Part shown: piece after piece, positions 17,889 to 25,390 of the stretch
Numbering within the stretch: the first letter of the stretch is position 1
How the letters are laid out: each line of letters starts with the position of its first letter
Source of the DNA: GCA-2701705 sp964342155
Lineage (GTDB): Bacteria; Pseudomonadota; Gammaproteobacteria; GCA-002705445; GCA-002716945
Length of the DNA stretch: 64,000 nucleotides
Direction of reading: 5' to 3'
NCBI GenBank assembly: GCA_964342155.1
Contig: CAYFEQ010000001.1
Coordinates: forward strand, 62,001-126,000
Made by a program: the position numbers and the translations under genes
The notes under the pieces: model-generated
What the model was told of the DNA's origin: nothing
Seen by the model: only the letters and a program-made list of their open reading frames with translations
The model's database searches: none

Positions 17889-18681
17889 ACTAACTTCAAA
17901 GAATGCTGATATATATGATTTATATGAGAGGTCAGTTCAGTCGGTTGAATTTGAAGTTGAATTCATAGAAAAAATGTTTAAAAAATATAATAGAGGTAAA
18001 TGTCTCGATATTAGGGAAGATTTTTGTGCAACAGCTAGTATTTCCGCTACATGGGTTAAAGATAGTAAGAAAAAAACTGCTTTTGCAATAGACTTAGATA
18101 AAAAAATATTGAATGTAGCAAAAAAGAGAATAAATAAATCTTTATCTGAAGAACAATCCAAGAGATTGCATTTAATTCATGGAGATTCACAAACCCACAA
18201 AACAAAGAAAGTAAATTCGGTTGTTGCAATGAATTTTAGTTATTGGGTCTTTAAAAATAGATCTGATTTAAAAAAATACTTTTCTAATTCACTGAAACAT
18301 TTAAAGAAAGATGGAATTCTTTTAATAGATGCATTTGGTGGATATGAGGCTCATCAAGAACTTGAAGAAAGTACCAAACATAATGGATTTACTTATGTTT
18401 GGGATCAGAGTAAATTTAATCCAATCAACAATGAAATTACCTGCTATATTCATTTTGAATTTAGTAATGGATCGAAAATAAAAAAAGCTTTTAAATATGA
18501 TTGGAGGCTTTGGTCTCTCCCAGAAATTACTGAATGCTTAAAGAGTGTAGGTTTTAAATCAATTGATATTTATATGCAAGGCTGGGATGAAAAAAATGAT
18601 TGTGAATCTGAAAAATTTTATCGAATGAAAGAATGTGACCCAGACCCTGGCTGGATTGCATATATAGTGGCATTAAAGTAA
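17872..18681 (+). CDS. Class I SAM-dependent methyltransferase
   Basis: The 269-residue product has a Rossmann-type SAM site (GKCLDIREDFCATASISATW, about residues 43-62), AFAIDLDKKIL as the acidic loop, and GILLIDAFGGYEAHQE. The LREDFC-like variant of motif I marks an uncharacterised methyltransferase family with unknown substrate. The 17-base overlap with dusA suggests coupling, perhaps to RNA modification (inference only). Confidence 0.75.
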   Translation: MKKKSKLTSKNADIYDLYERSVQSVEFEVEFIEKMFKKYNRGKCLDIREDFCATASISATWVKDSKKKTAFAIDLDKKILNVAKKRINKSLSEEQSKRLHLIHGDSQTHKTKKVNSVVAMNFSYWVFKNRSDLKKYFSNSLKHLKKDGILLIDAFGGYEAHQELEESTKHNGFTYVWDQSKFNPINNEITCYIHFEFSNGSKIKKAFKYDWRLWSLPEITECLKSVGFKSIDIYMQGWDEKNDCESEKFYRMKECDPDPGWIAYIVALK

Positions 18682-18717
18682 ATAAAGAGAAATATATATA
18701 TATTCAGTTTTTTTCTA

Positions 18718-18723
18718 TATAAT
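18718..18723 (+). promoter_or_regulatory. -10 element of the rnpB promoter
   Basis: A perfect TATAAT lies 7 bases before the predicted 5' end of the RNase P RNA. The -35 region is only AT-rich. The spacing to the RNA start supports the assignment. Confidence 0.6.
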
Positions 18724-18729
18724 CAAATC

Positions 18730-19060
18730 GGGAGTCAGCAATGCAGTTGCTGCAACTTGCAGAGGAAAGTCCGGGCTCCATAGGCAAGAACGCCAGGTAA
18801 CTCCTGGGAAACGTGAGTTTACGGAAAGTGCTACAGAAAATAACCGCCAGAAATCTGGTAAGGGTGAAAAGGTGAGGTAAGAGCTTACCACGTATTTGGT
18901 AACAAATACGGCTAAAGCAAACCCCGTTCGGAGCAAGGCAAATTTATAGCGTAATGTCAGCCTAAGACTTGCTATATGGTATGCTGCTTGAGGTTTTTGG
19001 TGACAGAAACCCTAGATTAATAACTGCACTCGACAGAACCCGGCTTATTTGTTGACTCTC
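18730..19060 (+). ncRNA. rnpB: RNase P RNA (M1 RNA, type A)
   Basis: The universally conserved cores are in order: GAGGAAAGTCCGGGCTCC at 18762-18779, ACAGAAAATAACCGCC, GGTAAGGGTGAAAAGGTG, and GACAGAACCCGGCTTA at 19032-19047. The ends pair as helix P1 (GGAGTCAGCAA near 18731 with TTGTTGACTC near 19049-19058). The RNA is about 331 bases, somewhat shorter than in E. coli. It processes tRNA 5' ends together with RnpA. It lies between the methyltransferase gene and the mraZ promoter. Confidence 0.95.
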
Positions 19061-19175
19061 AGCCCATTTTCTTATAATTAAATTAATATAAACTTGTAAG
19101 TTATTGTTTATAAAAGATTTAATAAAACCATTTAAAAAATCACCATATAAACACATAAATTGATCAGTGTGATGC

Positions 19176-19204
19176 TTGCATATGTTAAAAAAAACGCATA
19201 TAGT
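19176..19204 (+). promoter_or_regulatory. Candidate promoter of the dcw cluster (upstream of mraZ)
   Basis: TTGCAT (19176-19181) and TATAGT (19199-19204) are separated by 17 bases, a sigma70-like arrangement about 38 bases before the mraZ start. Canonical repeated MraZ-binding boxes could not be recognised in the leader. Confidence 0.45.
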
Positions 19205-19242
19205 GTTGATAAATGGTGTTTTTTGTTAAATTGTGGAGAATA

Positions 19243-19704
19243 ATGGTAGATATGTTTAGAGGCATACATAATATAAATCTTGACGCTAAAGGTAGGCTAG
19301 CTATCCCTACTAAGTATAGAAGCGCCATAAATGATCAATCATCTGGGAATATGATAATTACAGTTGATCCAGGTGAAAAATGCCTTCTGCTTTACCCGCT
19401 ATCTTCTTGGAATGATATTGAGAAACAAATCAATGACTTACCTGCTTTTCAAAAAAACTCCCGTAGAGTACAAAGATTATTAGTTGGTCATGCAGAAGAT
19501 ATACAGATGGATAAAGCTGGAAGAATTTTAATATCTCAGCCCTTAAGAGCTATCGCAGAATTAAGTAAAAAAGTCACGATGATTGGCCAAGGAAAAAAAT
19601 TTGAAATTTGGGGAAATAATCACTGGGAAAACAAGATATCAAAATGGAGGACTGAAGAAACAGATGAGTCTGAAGAATCGGTTTTAGGAGGAATTAGAAT
19701 CTGA
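19243..19704 (+). CDS. mraZ: Transcriptional regulator MraZ
   Basis: MraZ is the DNA-binding regulator at the head of dcw clusters. The product contains MFRGIHNINLDAKGRLAIP, RRVQRLLVGHAEDIQMDKAG and KKFEIWG, the two tandem SpoVT/AbrB-like halves. The ATG at 19243 is chosen because GGAG at 19235-19238 sits 4 bases upstream and the family begins near MFRG. An upstream ATG at 19213 would add ten non-conserved residues. The stop overlaps the next start by one base. Confidence 0.92.
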   Translation: MVDMFRGIHNINLDAKGRLAIPTKYRSAINDQSSGNMIITVDPGEKCLLLYPLSSWNDIEKQINDLPAFQKNSRRVQRLLVGHAEDIQMDKAGRILISQPLRAIAELSKKVTMIGQGKKFEIWGNNHWENKISKWRTEETDESEESVLGGIRI

Positions 19705-19901
19705 TGGATATAACAAGGTGTTTTAGAACATTGGGTATAAGTGGTCATGAAGATATGAGTGCCATCAAAAAGGCTTTCCTTAAAGTTGCTTTGAAATATC
19801 ACCCTGATAAAACAAAAAATGATGTTAATTTGCTTCAAAGATTTATAGAAGCTCGGAATGCATATGACAGCATCATCAAATTTAAAAAGGCTATTAAATG
19901 A
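19704..19901 (+). CDS. Small J-domain protein in the dcw cluster
   Basis: This 65-residue protein is essentially one J domain: CFRTLGISGHEDMSAIKKAF as helix I-II, then LKVALKYHPDKTKND with the HPD tripeptide that stimulates DnaK ATPase. There is no Gly-rich, zinc or C-terminal substrate domain. It starts inside the mraZ stop (TGATG) and ends overlapping the rsmH start (ATGA), so it is translated as part of the dcw operon. J-domain genes are not a usual member of this cluster. Its client is unknown. Confidence 0.85.
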   Translation: MDITRCFRTLGISGHEDMSAIKKAFLKVALKYHPDKTKNDVNLLQRFIEARNAYDSIIKFKKAIK

Positions 19902-20845
19902 GTAACTTAGCAAAACATGTGCCAGTCATGCAAAATGAATCACTTAATGCATTAAATATACAAAAAGCTGGGATTTATGTTGATGCTACTTTTGGTTTTG
20001 GAGGTCATTCTCAAGCCATATTAAGTAAATTAGATGAAGAAGGCAGGCTATATGCGATAGATAAAGATACTTCAGCAATTGAATTAGCAGATAAAAGAAT
20101 TATAAAAGATGAAAGATTTACCCTGAAACAAGGATGTTTCTCCTCTCTTGAATCCTTTTCAAAAGAATGGGGAATTCAAGGGTCAGTAAATGGCATATTA
20201 TTTGATCTTGGTGTTTCATCTGAACATTTAGAAAATCCAAAAAGAGGATTTAGTTTTCTAAGAGAAGGCCCAATTGATATGAGGTTTGATCAAAGTTCAG
20301 GTAATTCTGCAGGTGATTGGCTGGCTTCAGTTAGCGAAAACACGTTAGCTAAGATAATTAAAGAATATGGAGATGAACGTTACGCAAAAAGAATCGCCAA
20401 AGGGATTGTTACTGAAAGGGTTAAAGAAAGGATTAATACTACTAAAGATTTAGTAAATATAATCAATAAAGCCATACCAAAAAATGAAACCAAAAAACAT
20501 AATGCAACGCGAACATTTCAAGCAATCAGAATACATATCAATCAAGAATTAGAAACACTTAAGAAATCATTAGAAAAAACTTATAACATATTAGCTCCAA
20601 AAGGAAGGTTGGTATTGATAACATATCATTCCTTAGAAGAACGAATAATAAAGGATTTTATAACTCTTACAGATAAAAGTTTATCTGCACCAAAAGACTT
20701 ACCTTTAACTGAACAATTTCTAACAAAGATGTTTAAAATCATCAACAAACCGCTTAAACCTACAGACGAAGAAATAGAAATTAATAAAAAATCTAGATCA
20801 GCAAAACTAAACGTTTTAGAGAAATATAATGAAAATAATTCTTAA
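19898..20845 (+). CDS. rsmH: 16S rRNA (cytosine-1402 N4) methyltransferase
   Basis: The 315-residue protein shows the RsmH signatures: HVPVMQNESLNAL, YVDATFGFGGHSQAIL (SAM loop), LFDLGVSSEHLENPKRGFSF, DMRFDQS, RTFQAIRIHINQEL, and ITYHSLEERIIKDF. It overlaps the J-domain gene by 4 bases and ftsL by 17 bases, in the normal dcw position. Confidence 0.96.
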   Translation: MSNLAKHVPVMQNESLNALNIQKAGIYVDATFGFGGHSQAILSKLDEEGRLYAIDKDTSAIELADKRIIKDERFTLKQGCFSSLESFSKEWGIQGSVNGILFDLGVSSEHLENPKRGFSFLREGPIDMRFDQSSGNSAGDWLASVSENTLAKIIKEYGDERYAKRIAKGIVTERVKERINTTKDLVNIINKAIPKNETKKHNATRTFQAIRIHINQELETLKKSLEKTYNILAPKGRLVLITYHSLEERIIKDFITLTDKSLSAPKDLPLTEQFLTKMFKIINKPLKPTDEEIEINKKSRSAKLNVLEKYNENNS

Positions 20846-21098
20846 TATTTCAATTTTTTTTGTGATAGCTTTTTCATCTTTTTTAGTTATATATACTAAA
20901 CATCAAAATAGAATTATGAATATTCAAATAGAAAGTGTTGAAAAAGAATTATCAATAAAAGTTAATCAATATAAGGAACTATTAAATATCAAAACAAATT
21001 TATTAGAGAAAGAATTAATGAGAGAGGGGTTTAAGAAGAGTTTAGGGATGGATATACCCTCAAAAGATAGAATTATTTATTTAGATTTAGCTGAGTAG
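20829..21098 (+). CDS. ftsL: Cell division protein FtsL
   Basis: The 89-residue product has an N-terminal membrane helix (about residues 4-21) and a following coiled-coil-like region rich in Glu, Lys and Leu, as in FtsL of the FtsQLB complex. Sequence conservation is low in this family, so position directly after rsmH is the main evidence. Normally ftsI follows; here ftsZ follows after 16 bases. Confidence 0.8.
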   Translation: MKIILNISIFFVIAFSSFLVIYTKHQNRIMNIQIESVEKELSIKVNQYKELLNIKTNLLEKELMREGFKKSLGMDIPSKDRIIYLDLAE

Positions 21099-21114
21099 GC
21101 TGGAGGTTAGTAAT

Positions 21115-22257
21115 ATGTTTGAGTTAATTGAAAATTATAGTCAGAATGCCGTGATTAAAGTCATTGGTGTTGGCGGTGGCGGCGGAAATGCTGTTCAATC
21201 GATGTTAGAGTCAAAGATACACGGTGCTGAATTCATAGTAGCGAATACCGATGCTCAAGCTTTGAATGACATAAAAGGTGCCACAACAGTCCAATTGGGT
21301 TCTGAAATTACAAAAGGACTTGGAGCAGGTGCTGATCCAGAAATAGGTAAGCAGGCTGCAGATGAAGATAGGGATAAGATTCAAGATGCAATACAAGGAG
21401 CTGATATGTTATTTATTGCTGCTGGTATGGGAGGTGGCACTGGGACAGGTGCAGCACCTGTAATAGCCCAATGTGCACATGATATGGGCATCCTAACGGT
21501 TGCAGTTGTAACAAAACCATTTGATTGGGAAGGAGTTGAAAGGAAGAAACATGCCGATGATGGTATAGCTAAATTAGAAGATTGGGTTGATTCTCTAATT
21601 ATTCTTCCAAACTCTAAACTTGAAGAAGTCTTTGGTGGGAATGCACCAATATTTGATGCATTTGTCCATGCAAATGATGCTCTTCGAGGTGCAGTTAAAG
21701 GTATCGCTGAGATAATAACCATTAGAGGTTTAATTAATGTTGATTTTGCAGATGTTAAAACTGTAATGTCAGGTAAAGGTAAAGCTATGATGGGATCTGG
21801 TGTTGCAAGAGGTGAAGGACGCTCGGAAGAAGCAGTAAGTCTGGCTCTTAGCAGTCCTTTATTAGAGAATATCGATCTACATGGTGCTAGTGGTGTTTTA
21901 GTTAACATTACTGCAGGAGAAGACCTATCTGTCAGTGAATATAATAGCATTGGAAATACAATAAAACAGATTGCTGCAGATGATGCAACAATCATTACGG
22001 GTTGTATTAAAGAAGAAGATGCAAGTGGTGAACTTAGAGTTACTATCATCGCAACAGGTTTTGATGAAAGTAAAGAATCTGAAGAATCTACAACATTGAC
22101 GGATGAAAAACAATTAGAAAATCAGGTGTCACCATTAAGACCAGTTCAAGAAACTATGTTTGAAGAAAAATCACCTCAACTTTCAACTGATAATTCTGAA
22201 AGTAAAGATGGAGATGATTTAGACATCCCTGCTTTTTTAAGGCAACAAGCTGATTAG
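21115..22257 (+). CDS. ftsZ: Cell division GTPase FtsZ (in atypical position between ftsL and ftsI)
   Basis: FtsZ forms the cytokinetic ring. The 380-residue protein has IKVIGVGGGGGNAVQSML, FIVANTDAQAL, the tubulin signature GMGGGTGTGAAPVIA, and the conserved C-terminal peptide DIPAFLRQQAD, which binds FtsA and ZipA. A strong GGAGG at 21102-21106 gives it a better ribosome-binding site than its neighbours. The canonical place is after ftsA; here ftsA is followed directly by lpxC, and no second ftsZ is in the window. Its TAG stop is in frame with ftsI. Confidence 0.97.
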   Translation: MFELIENYSQNAVIKVIGVGGGGGNAVQSMLESKIHGAEFIVANTDAQALNDIKGATTVQLGSEITKGLGAGADPEIGKQAADEDRDKIQDAIQGADMLFIAAGMGGGTGTGAAPVIAQCAHDMGILTVAVVTKPFDWEGVERKKHADDGIAKLEDWVDSLIILPNSKLEEVFGGNAPIFDAFVHANDALRGAVKGIAEIITIRGLINVDFADVKTVMSGKGKAMMGSGVARGEGRSEEAVSLALSSPLLENIDLHGASGVLVNITAGEDLSVSEYNSIGNTIKQIAADDATIITGCIKEEDASGELRVTIIATGFDESKESEESTTLTDEKQLENQVSPLRPVQETMFEEKSPQLSTDNSESKDGDDLDIPAFLRQQAD

Positions 22258-22260
22258 AAA

Positions 22261-24000
22261 ATTATAAACAACAGCAGACAAAGCGCATGGCGGCAATATT
22301 TCATTTACCTTATTGCCGCCACTTTTTTTATATTTATTTTAATAAGAGTAGTATTACTTCAAGTTTTTGATACTGACTGTTTTTTATTAAATAAAAATAA
22401 ATGTAAAAACAACTTAAGTTCAGTTGCAGATAAACGCCAAATTGTTAATAGAGTTATTGATACTAGTAGAGGAACAATATTTGATAGAAACAATGAAATC
22501 CTCGCAATGAGTCTTCCAAGAAAAACATTATGTATTAATCCAAATATGTTAAGTAAACTCTCCAAAGAAGAAATAATAAAATATAAACCACTATTAAAAA
22601 TACTTGCAACTGATGAAACTAGATTTTGGAAATTGATAAACAAATATAAAAAAAGAAAAGAGTTTTATCTTAGAAGAAAGATCAATGACAAATTAGTTTA
22701 TAAAATTAATCAATTAAACCTACCTTTTGTATATTTTATTAAAGAATATCATCGTGTATATCTTGGAGGTAAAGCCTTTTCAAATGTAATTGGCTTTACT
22801 GATATAGATGATGTTGGTCAAGAAGGGATTGAATTGTCTAAAAATGAATCACTTACATCAACAAAAGGGTTAAAGAAAATAAAAAAAGATAATTTAGGTA
22901 GATCCATCCAAACTATTGAAATAATTAAACAACCAATTTCTGGAAAAGATATTTATTTATCATTAGACAAAAATATTCAAATAATTGGTTATAACGTCTT
23001 AAAGAAATATGTTGAAAAATATTCAGCTGATAGTGCATCTTTAGTACTTGTTAAAAATAAAACTGGAGAAATTATTTCTATGGTAAATTACCCAGCATTT
23101 AATCCAGACATTCGACATGAGATGAAAGGAGTTAAAATAAAAAACAGAGTAGCTACTGAAGTATTTGAACCAGGATCTACAATGAAACCTTTCATTATCC
23201 TTGCAGCCTTAAATGCTAATTCTGTCAATCAGCAGGACTTAATAGATACGACACCAGGTATAATCAAAATTGGTGAAAAAAAAATTAAGGATCCACGTAA
23301 TTATGGGAAATTAACACTCTCACAAATTATTGAAAAATCGAGTAATGTTGGAGCTGTTTTAGTATCTAGGAGTTTAGATAAAAAAGATTTATGGAATACA
23401 TTAACATCATTACAATTTGGACAGAACTTGTATACTGGTTTTTCCGGAGAACAATTTGGTGAACTAAATCATCATTCACAGTGGAAGTCAGTTAATCAGG
23501 AAACGATAGCTTATGGTTACGGAATTTCTACAACATTACTACATTTATCTAGCGCATATTCTATTCTTGCAAATCATGGAAAATCTATACAACTAACTTA
23601 TTTAAGAGTTGAAAGCGATGATGAAATTTTTGAGGAAGATATTATTGATGCAACTTTATCAAAAGATATATTGAAAATGATGATTCAAGTAGTTAAAAAA
23701 GGAACAGGAACTAAGGCATCTTTAGATAAATATACGGTTGCTGGTAAGACGGGGACCGTTCAAATCTTAAAGAAAAAAGGATATACATCAGAGGAACATA
23801 ATACATTATTTGTGGGAGTAGTCCCCGCTACTAATCCACAGTATGTTGCTGCTATAATAGTTAGAAAGCCTAATCCAGGTAAAGATAAGGTATCAGGTGG
23901 AAAAAATGCTGCTCCGATTTTCAAAGAATTTATGAGTCAATCACTAAACCTTTTAAGGGTATATCCAGATAAAAAAATAGTGGAAAATGAAAAAGAATAA
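22261..24000 (+). CDS. ftsI: Peptidoglycan transpeptidase FtsI (PBP3), start codon uncertain
   Basis: The septal transpeptidase is recognised by STMK (Ser about 306), SSN (about 360-362) and KTGT (about 496-499), and by RGTIFDRNNEILA before the dimerisation domain. The in-frame sequence upstream of the first ATG (22507) encodes a perfect FtsI anchor: Trp-Arg at 22288-22293, a hydrophobic helix, then RVVLLQV, with the same spacing as in E. coli FtsI. No ATG, GTG or TTG occurs in frame between the ftsZ TAG and 22507. An ATT at 22261 (579 residues) is the provisional start. Alternatives are ATA at 22264, readthrough of the ftsZ stop, or a sequence error. Confidence 0.88.
   Translation: MINNSRQSAWRQYFIYLIAATFFIFILIRVVLLQVFDTDCFLLNKNKCKNNLSSVADKRQIVNRVIDTSRGTIFDRNNEILAMSLPRKTLCINPNMLSKLSKEEIIKYKPLLKILATDETRFWKLINKYKKRKEFYLRRKINDKLVYKINQLNLPFVYFIKEYHRVYLGGKAFSNVIGFTDIDDVGQEGIELSKNESLTSTKGLKKIKKDNLGRSIQTIEIIKQPISGKDIYLSLDKNIQIIGYNVLKKYVEKYSADSASLVLVKNKTGEIISMVNYPAFNPDIRHEMKGVKIKNRVATEVFEPGSTMKPFIILAALNANSVNQQDLIDTTPGIIKIGEKKIKDPRNYGKLTLSQIIEKSSNVGAVLVSRSLDKKDLWNTLTSLQFGQNLYTGFSGEQFGELNHHSQWKSVNQETIAYGYGISTTLLHLSSAYSILANHGKSIQLTYLRVESDDEIFEEDIIDATLSKDILKMMIQVVKKGTGTKASLDKYTVAGKTGTVQILKKKGYTSEEHNTLFVGVVPATNPQYVAAIIVRKPNPGKDKVSGGKNAAPIFKEFMSQSLNLLRVYPDKKIVENEKE
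22288..22329 (+). terminator. Terminator-like hairpin inside the start of ftsI
   Basis: An 11-base perfect stem, TGGCGGCAATA (22288-22298) and TATTGCCGCCA (22311-22321), encloses a 12-base loop. One C and seven T follow at 22323-22329. This has the form of an intrinsic terminator 30 bases after the ftsZ stop, yet the same bases encode the conserved Trp-Arg and membrane helix of FtsI. It could terminate or attenuate ftsZ transcripts ahead of ftsI-murE. Confidence 0.7.
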
Positions 24001-25390
24001 TAAAGATATTATACAAATTTTAAATTTTATAAAGAAAAATACTTCTAAAAACCAAGATATAGATAAGGTTTTAGCATGGAATAGTAAATTAATTAAAAAA
24101 GGACAAATTTTTTTTTCTATAAAGACTAAATCATCAAAAAGATATAGCTACATAAAAGAAGCTTTAGAGAGAGGAGCGAAAGCTGTCATTTCTGATGTCC
24201 AACTAAAGAATATCCCTAACTTTAATAATATACCTATTTTATATTGTAAATATCTAAAAGATAATCATAATGAATTTCTTAATTACATATATAAAAACCC
24301 ATTAAATAATATTAAGGTAATTGGAATAACGGGTACTGATGGAAAGACATCGCAATTACATTTACTTGCACAAAGTTTGCACCTTAGTGGAAAAAAAATA
24401 GGTATTATCTCAAGCGAAGGCAATGGTATTTATCCAAGGCTAAATAAGTCAGATTATACAACGCCACGAGTTGATATTTTATTTAGATATTTTAAAAAAT
24501 TCAGTATATCTAAAGTTAATATTGTACTTATTGAATGCTCATCTCAAGGAATACAGCAGGGAAGAATAGATAATATTAAATTTGATATGAGTATTTTAAC
24601 TAATATTAATAAAGATCATATTGATTATCATCATTCATTGAAGAATTATATAAAATCTAAAATAAAATTATTAAATATGACAAAAAAACATATCTTTATT
24701 AATGAAAACTGCTCTACAACAAAAAAGAATATAAAACTAATAACCACAAAAGCCAAAAAGAATTTATTTAATCTTAATGTGGATATTGATTATAAAAATA
24801 AAAAACTAATGGGTACTATTTCTAATTATTATAATATATGTGTGATTATAAAAATTCTTAAATTAGAAAAGATACCAGTAAAAAATATTTATCAAATTAT
24901 ATGCAAACTTAAGCCTATTAGTGGACGAAACCAGTTTGTAAAAACTAAAAATAGAGGAACGTTTGTTATTGATTATGCTCACACGCCAAGTTCATTATTA
25001 ACTCTTCTAAAGACTGTTAACTTTTATTCTATATTGAGTGATGGTAAGCTAATCACTGTCTTTGGATGTGGTGGCGAAAGGGACATTTGGAAGAGAAAAG
25101 CTATGGGCATTATATCATCGGAATTTTCTAATCATGTAATCTTAACCGATGATAATCCAAGAAATGAAGAATCAATGAGAATAATTAATGACATTAAAAA
25201 AGGTATAAATAAAAAAACAAACCTTTCAATTATACCTTCTCGAAAAAAGGCAATAATGAAGGCTGTTTCATTAGCAAAAAAAAATGATTACATTGTAATT
25301 GCAGGAAAGGGAAGTGAAAATGATATTATATATAAAAATCGTATTATCAAACATAATGATACAAAAGTGTTAAAGGAAATTTTAAAATGA
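23987..25390 (+). CDS. murE: UDP-MurNAc-tripeptide ligase
   Basis: MurE adds the third peptide residue. The 467-residue Mur ligase has the P-loop GITGTDGKTSQ, the substrate loop YTTPRVD, NINKDHIDYH, and LTDDNPRNEE. DNPR indicates meso-diaminopimelate as the substrate. The N-terminal half is more diverged than usual. It overlaps ftsI by 14 bases and murF by 4 bases. Confidence 0.93.
   Translation: MKKNNKDIIQILNFIKKNTSKNQDIDKVLAWNSKLIKKGQIFFSIKTKSSKRYSYIKEALERGAKAVISDVQLKNIPNFNNIPILYCKYLKDNHNEFLNYIYKNPLNNIKVIGITGTDGKTSQLHLLAQSLHLSGKKIGIISSEGNGIYPRLNKSDYTTPRVDILFRYFKKFSISKVNIVLIECSSQGIQQGRIDNIKFDMSILTNINKDHIDYHHSLKNYIKSKIKLLNMTKKHIFINENCSTTKKNIKLITTKAKKNLFNLNVDIDYKNKKLMGTISNYYNICVIIKILKLEKIPVKNIYQIICKLKPISGRNQFVKTKNRGTFVIDYAHTPSSLLTLLKTVNFYSILSDGKLITVFGCGGERDIWKRKAMGIISSEFSNHVILTDDNPRNEESMRIINDIKKGINKKTNLSIIPSRKKAIMKAVSLAKKNDYIVIAGKGSENDIIYKNRIIKHNDTKVLKEILK

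Noticed and set aside
19140..19242. Repeated MraZ-binding boxes upstream of mraZ
   Set aside because: GTGTT and TGGTG-like words occur, but not with the regular spacing expected for MraZ sites.
21381..22049. 222-codon open frame antisense to ftsZ
   Set aside because: It mirrors the codon bias of ftsZ, is rich in Ser, Ala and Pro, and has no recognisable domain or upstream signals.
22255..22257. General reassignment of TAG as a sense codon
   Set aside because: Other intact genes in the window end with TAG (for example murB and nadE) at normal family lengths.
22287..22370. ATG at 22287 as a start after ftsZ
   Set aside because: It is out of frame with ftsI and hits a stop after about 28 codons; the product resembles nothing.
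22507..24000. ftsI starting at the ATG at 22507
   Set aside because: It would remove the membrane anchor and begin inside a conserved box (after RGTIFDRN), although the upstream frame clearly encodes those parts.
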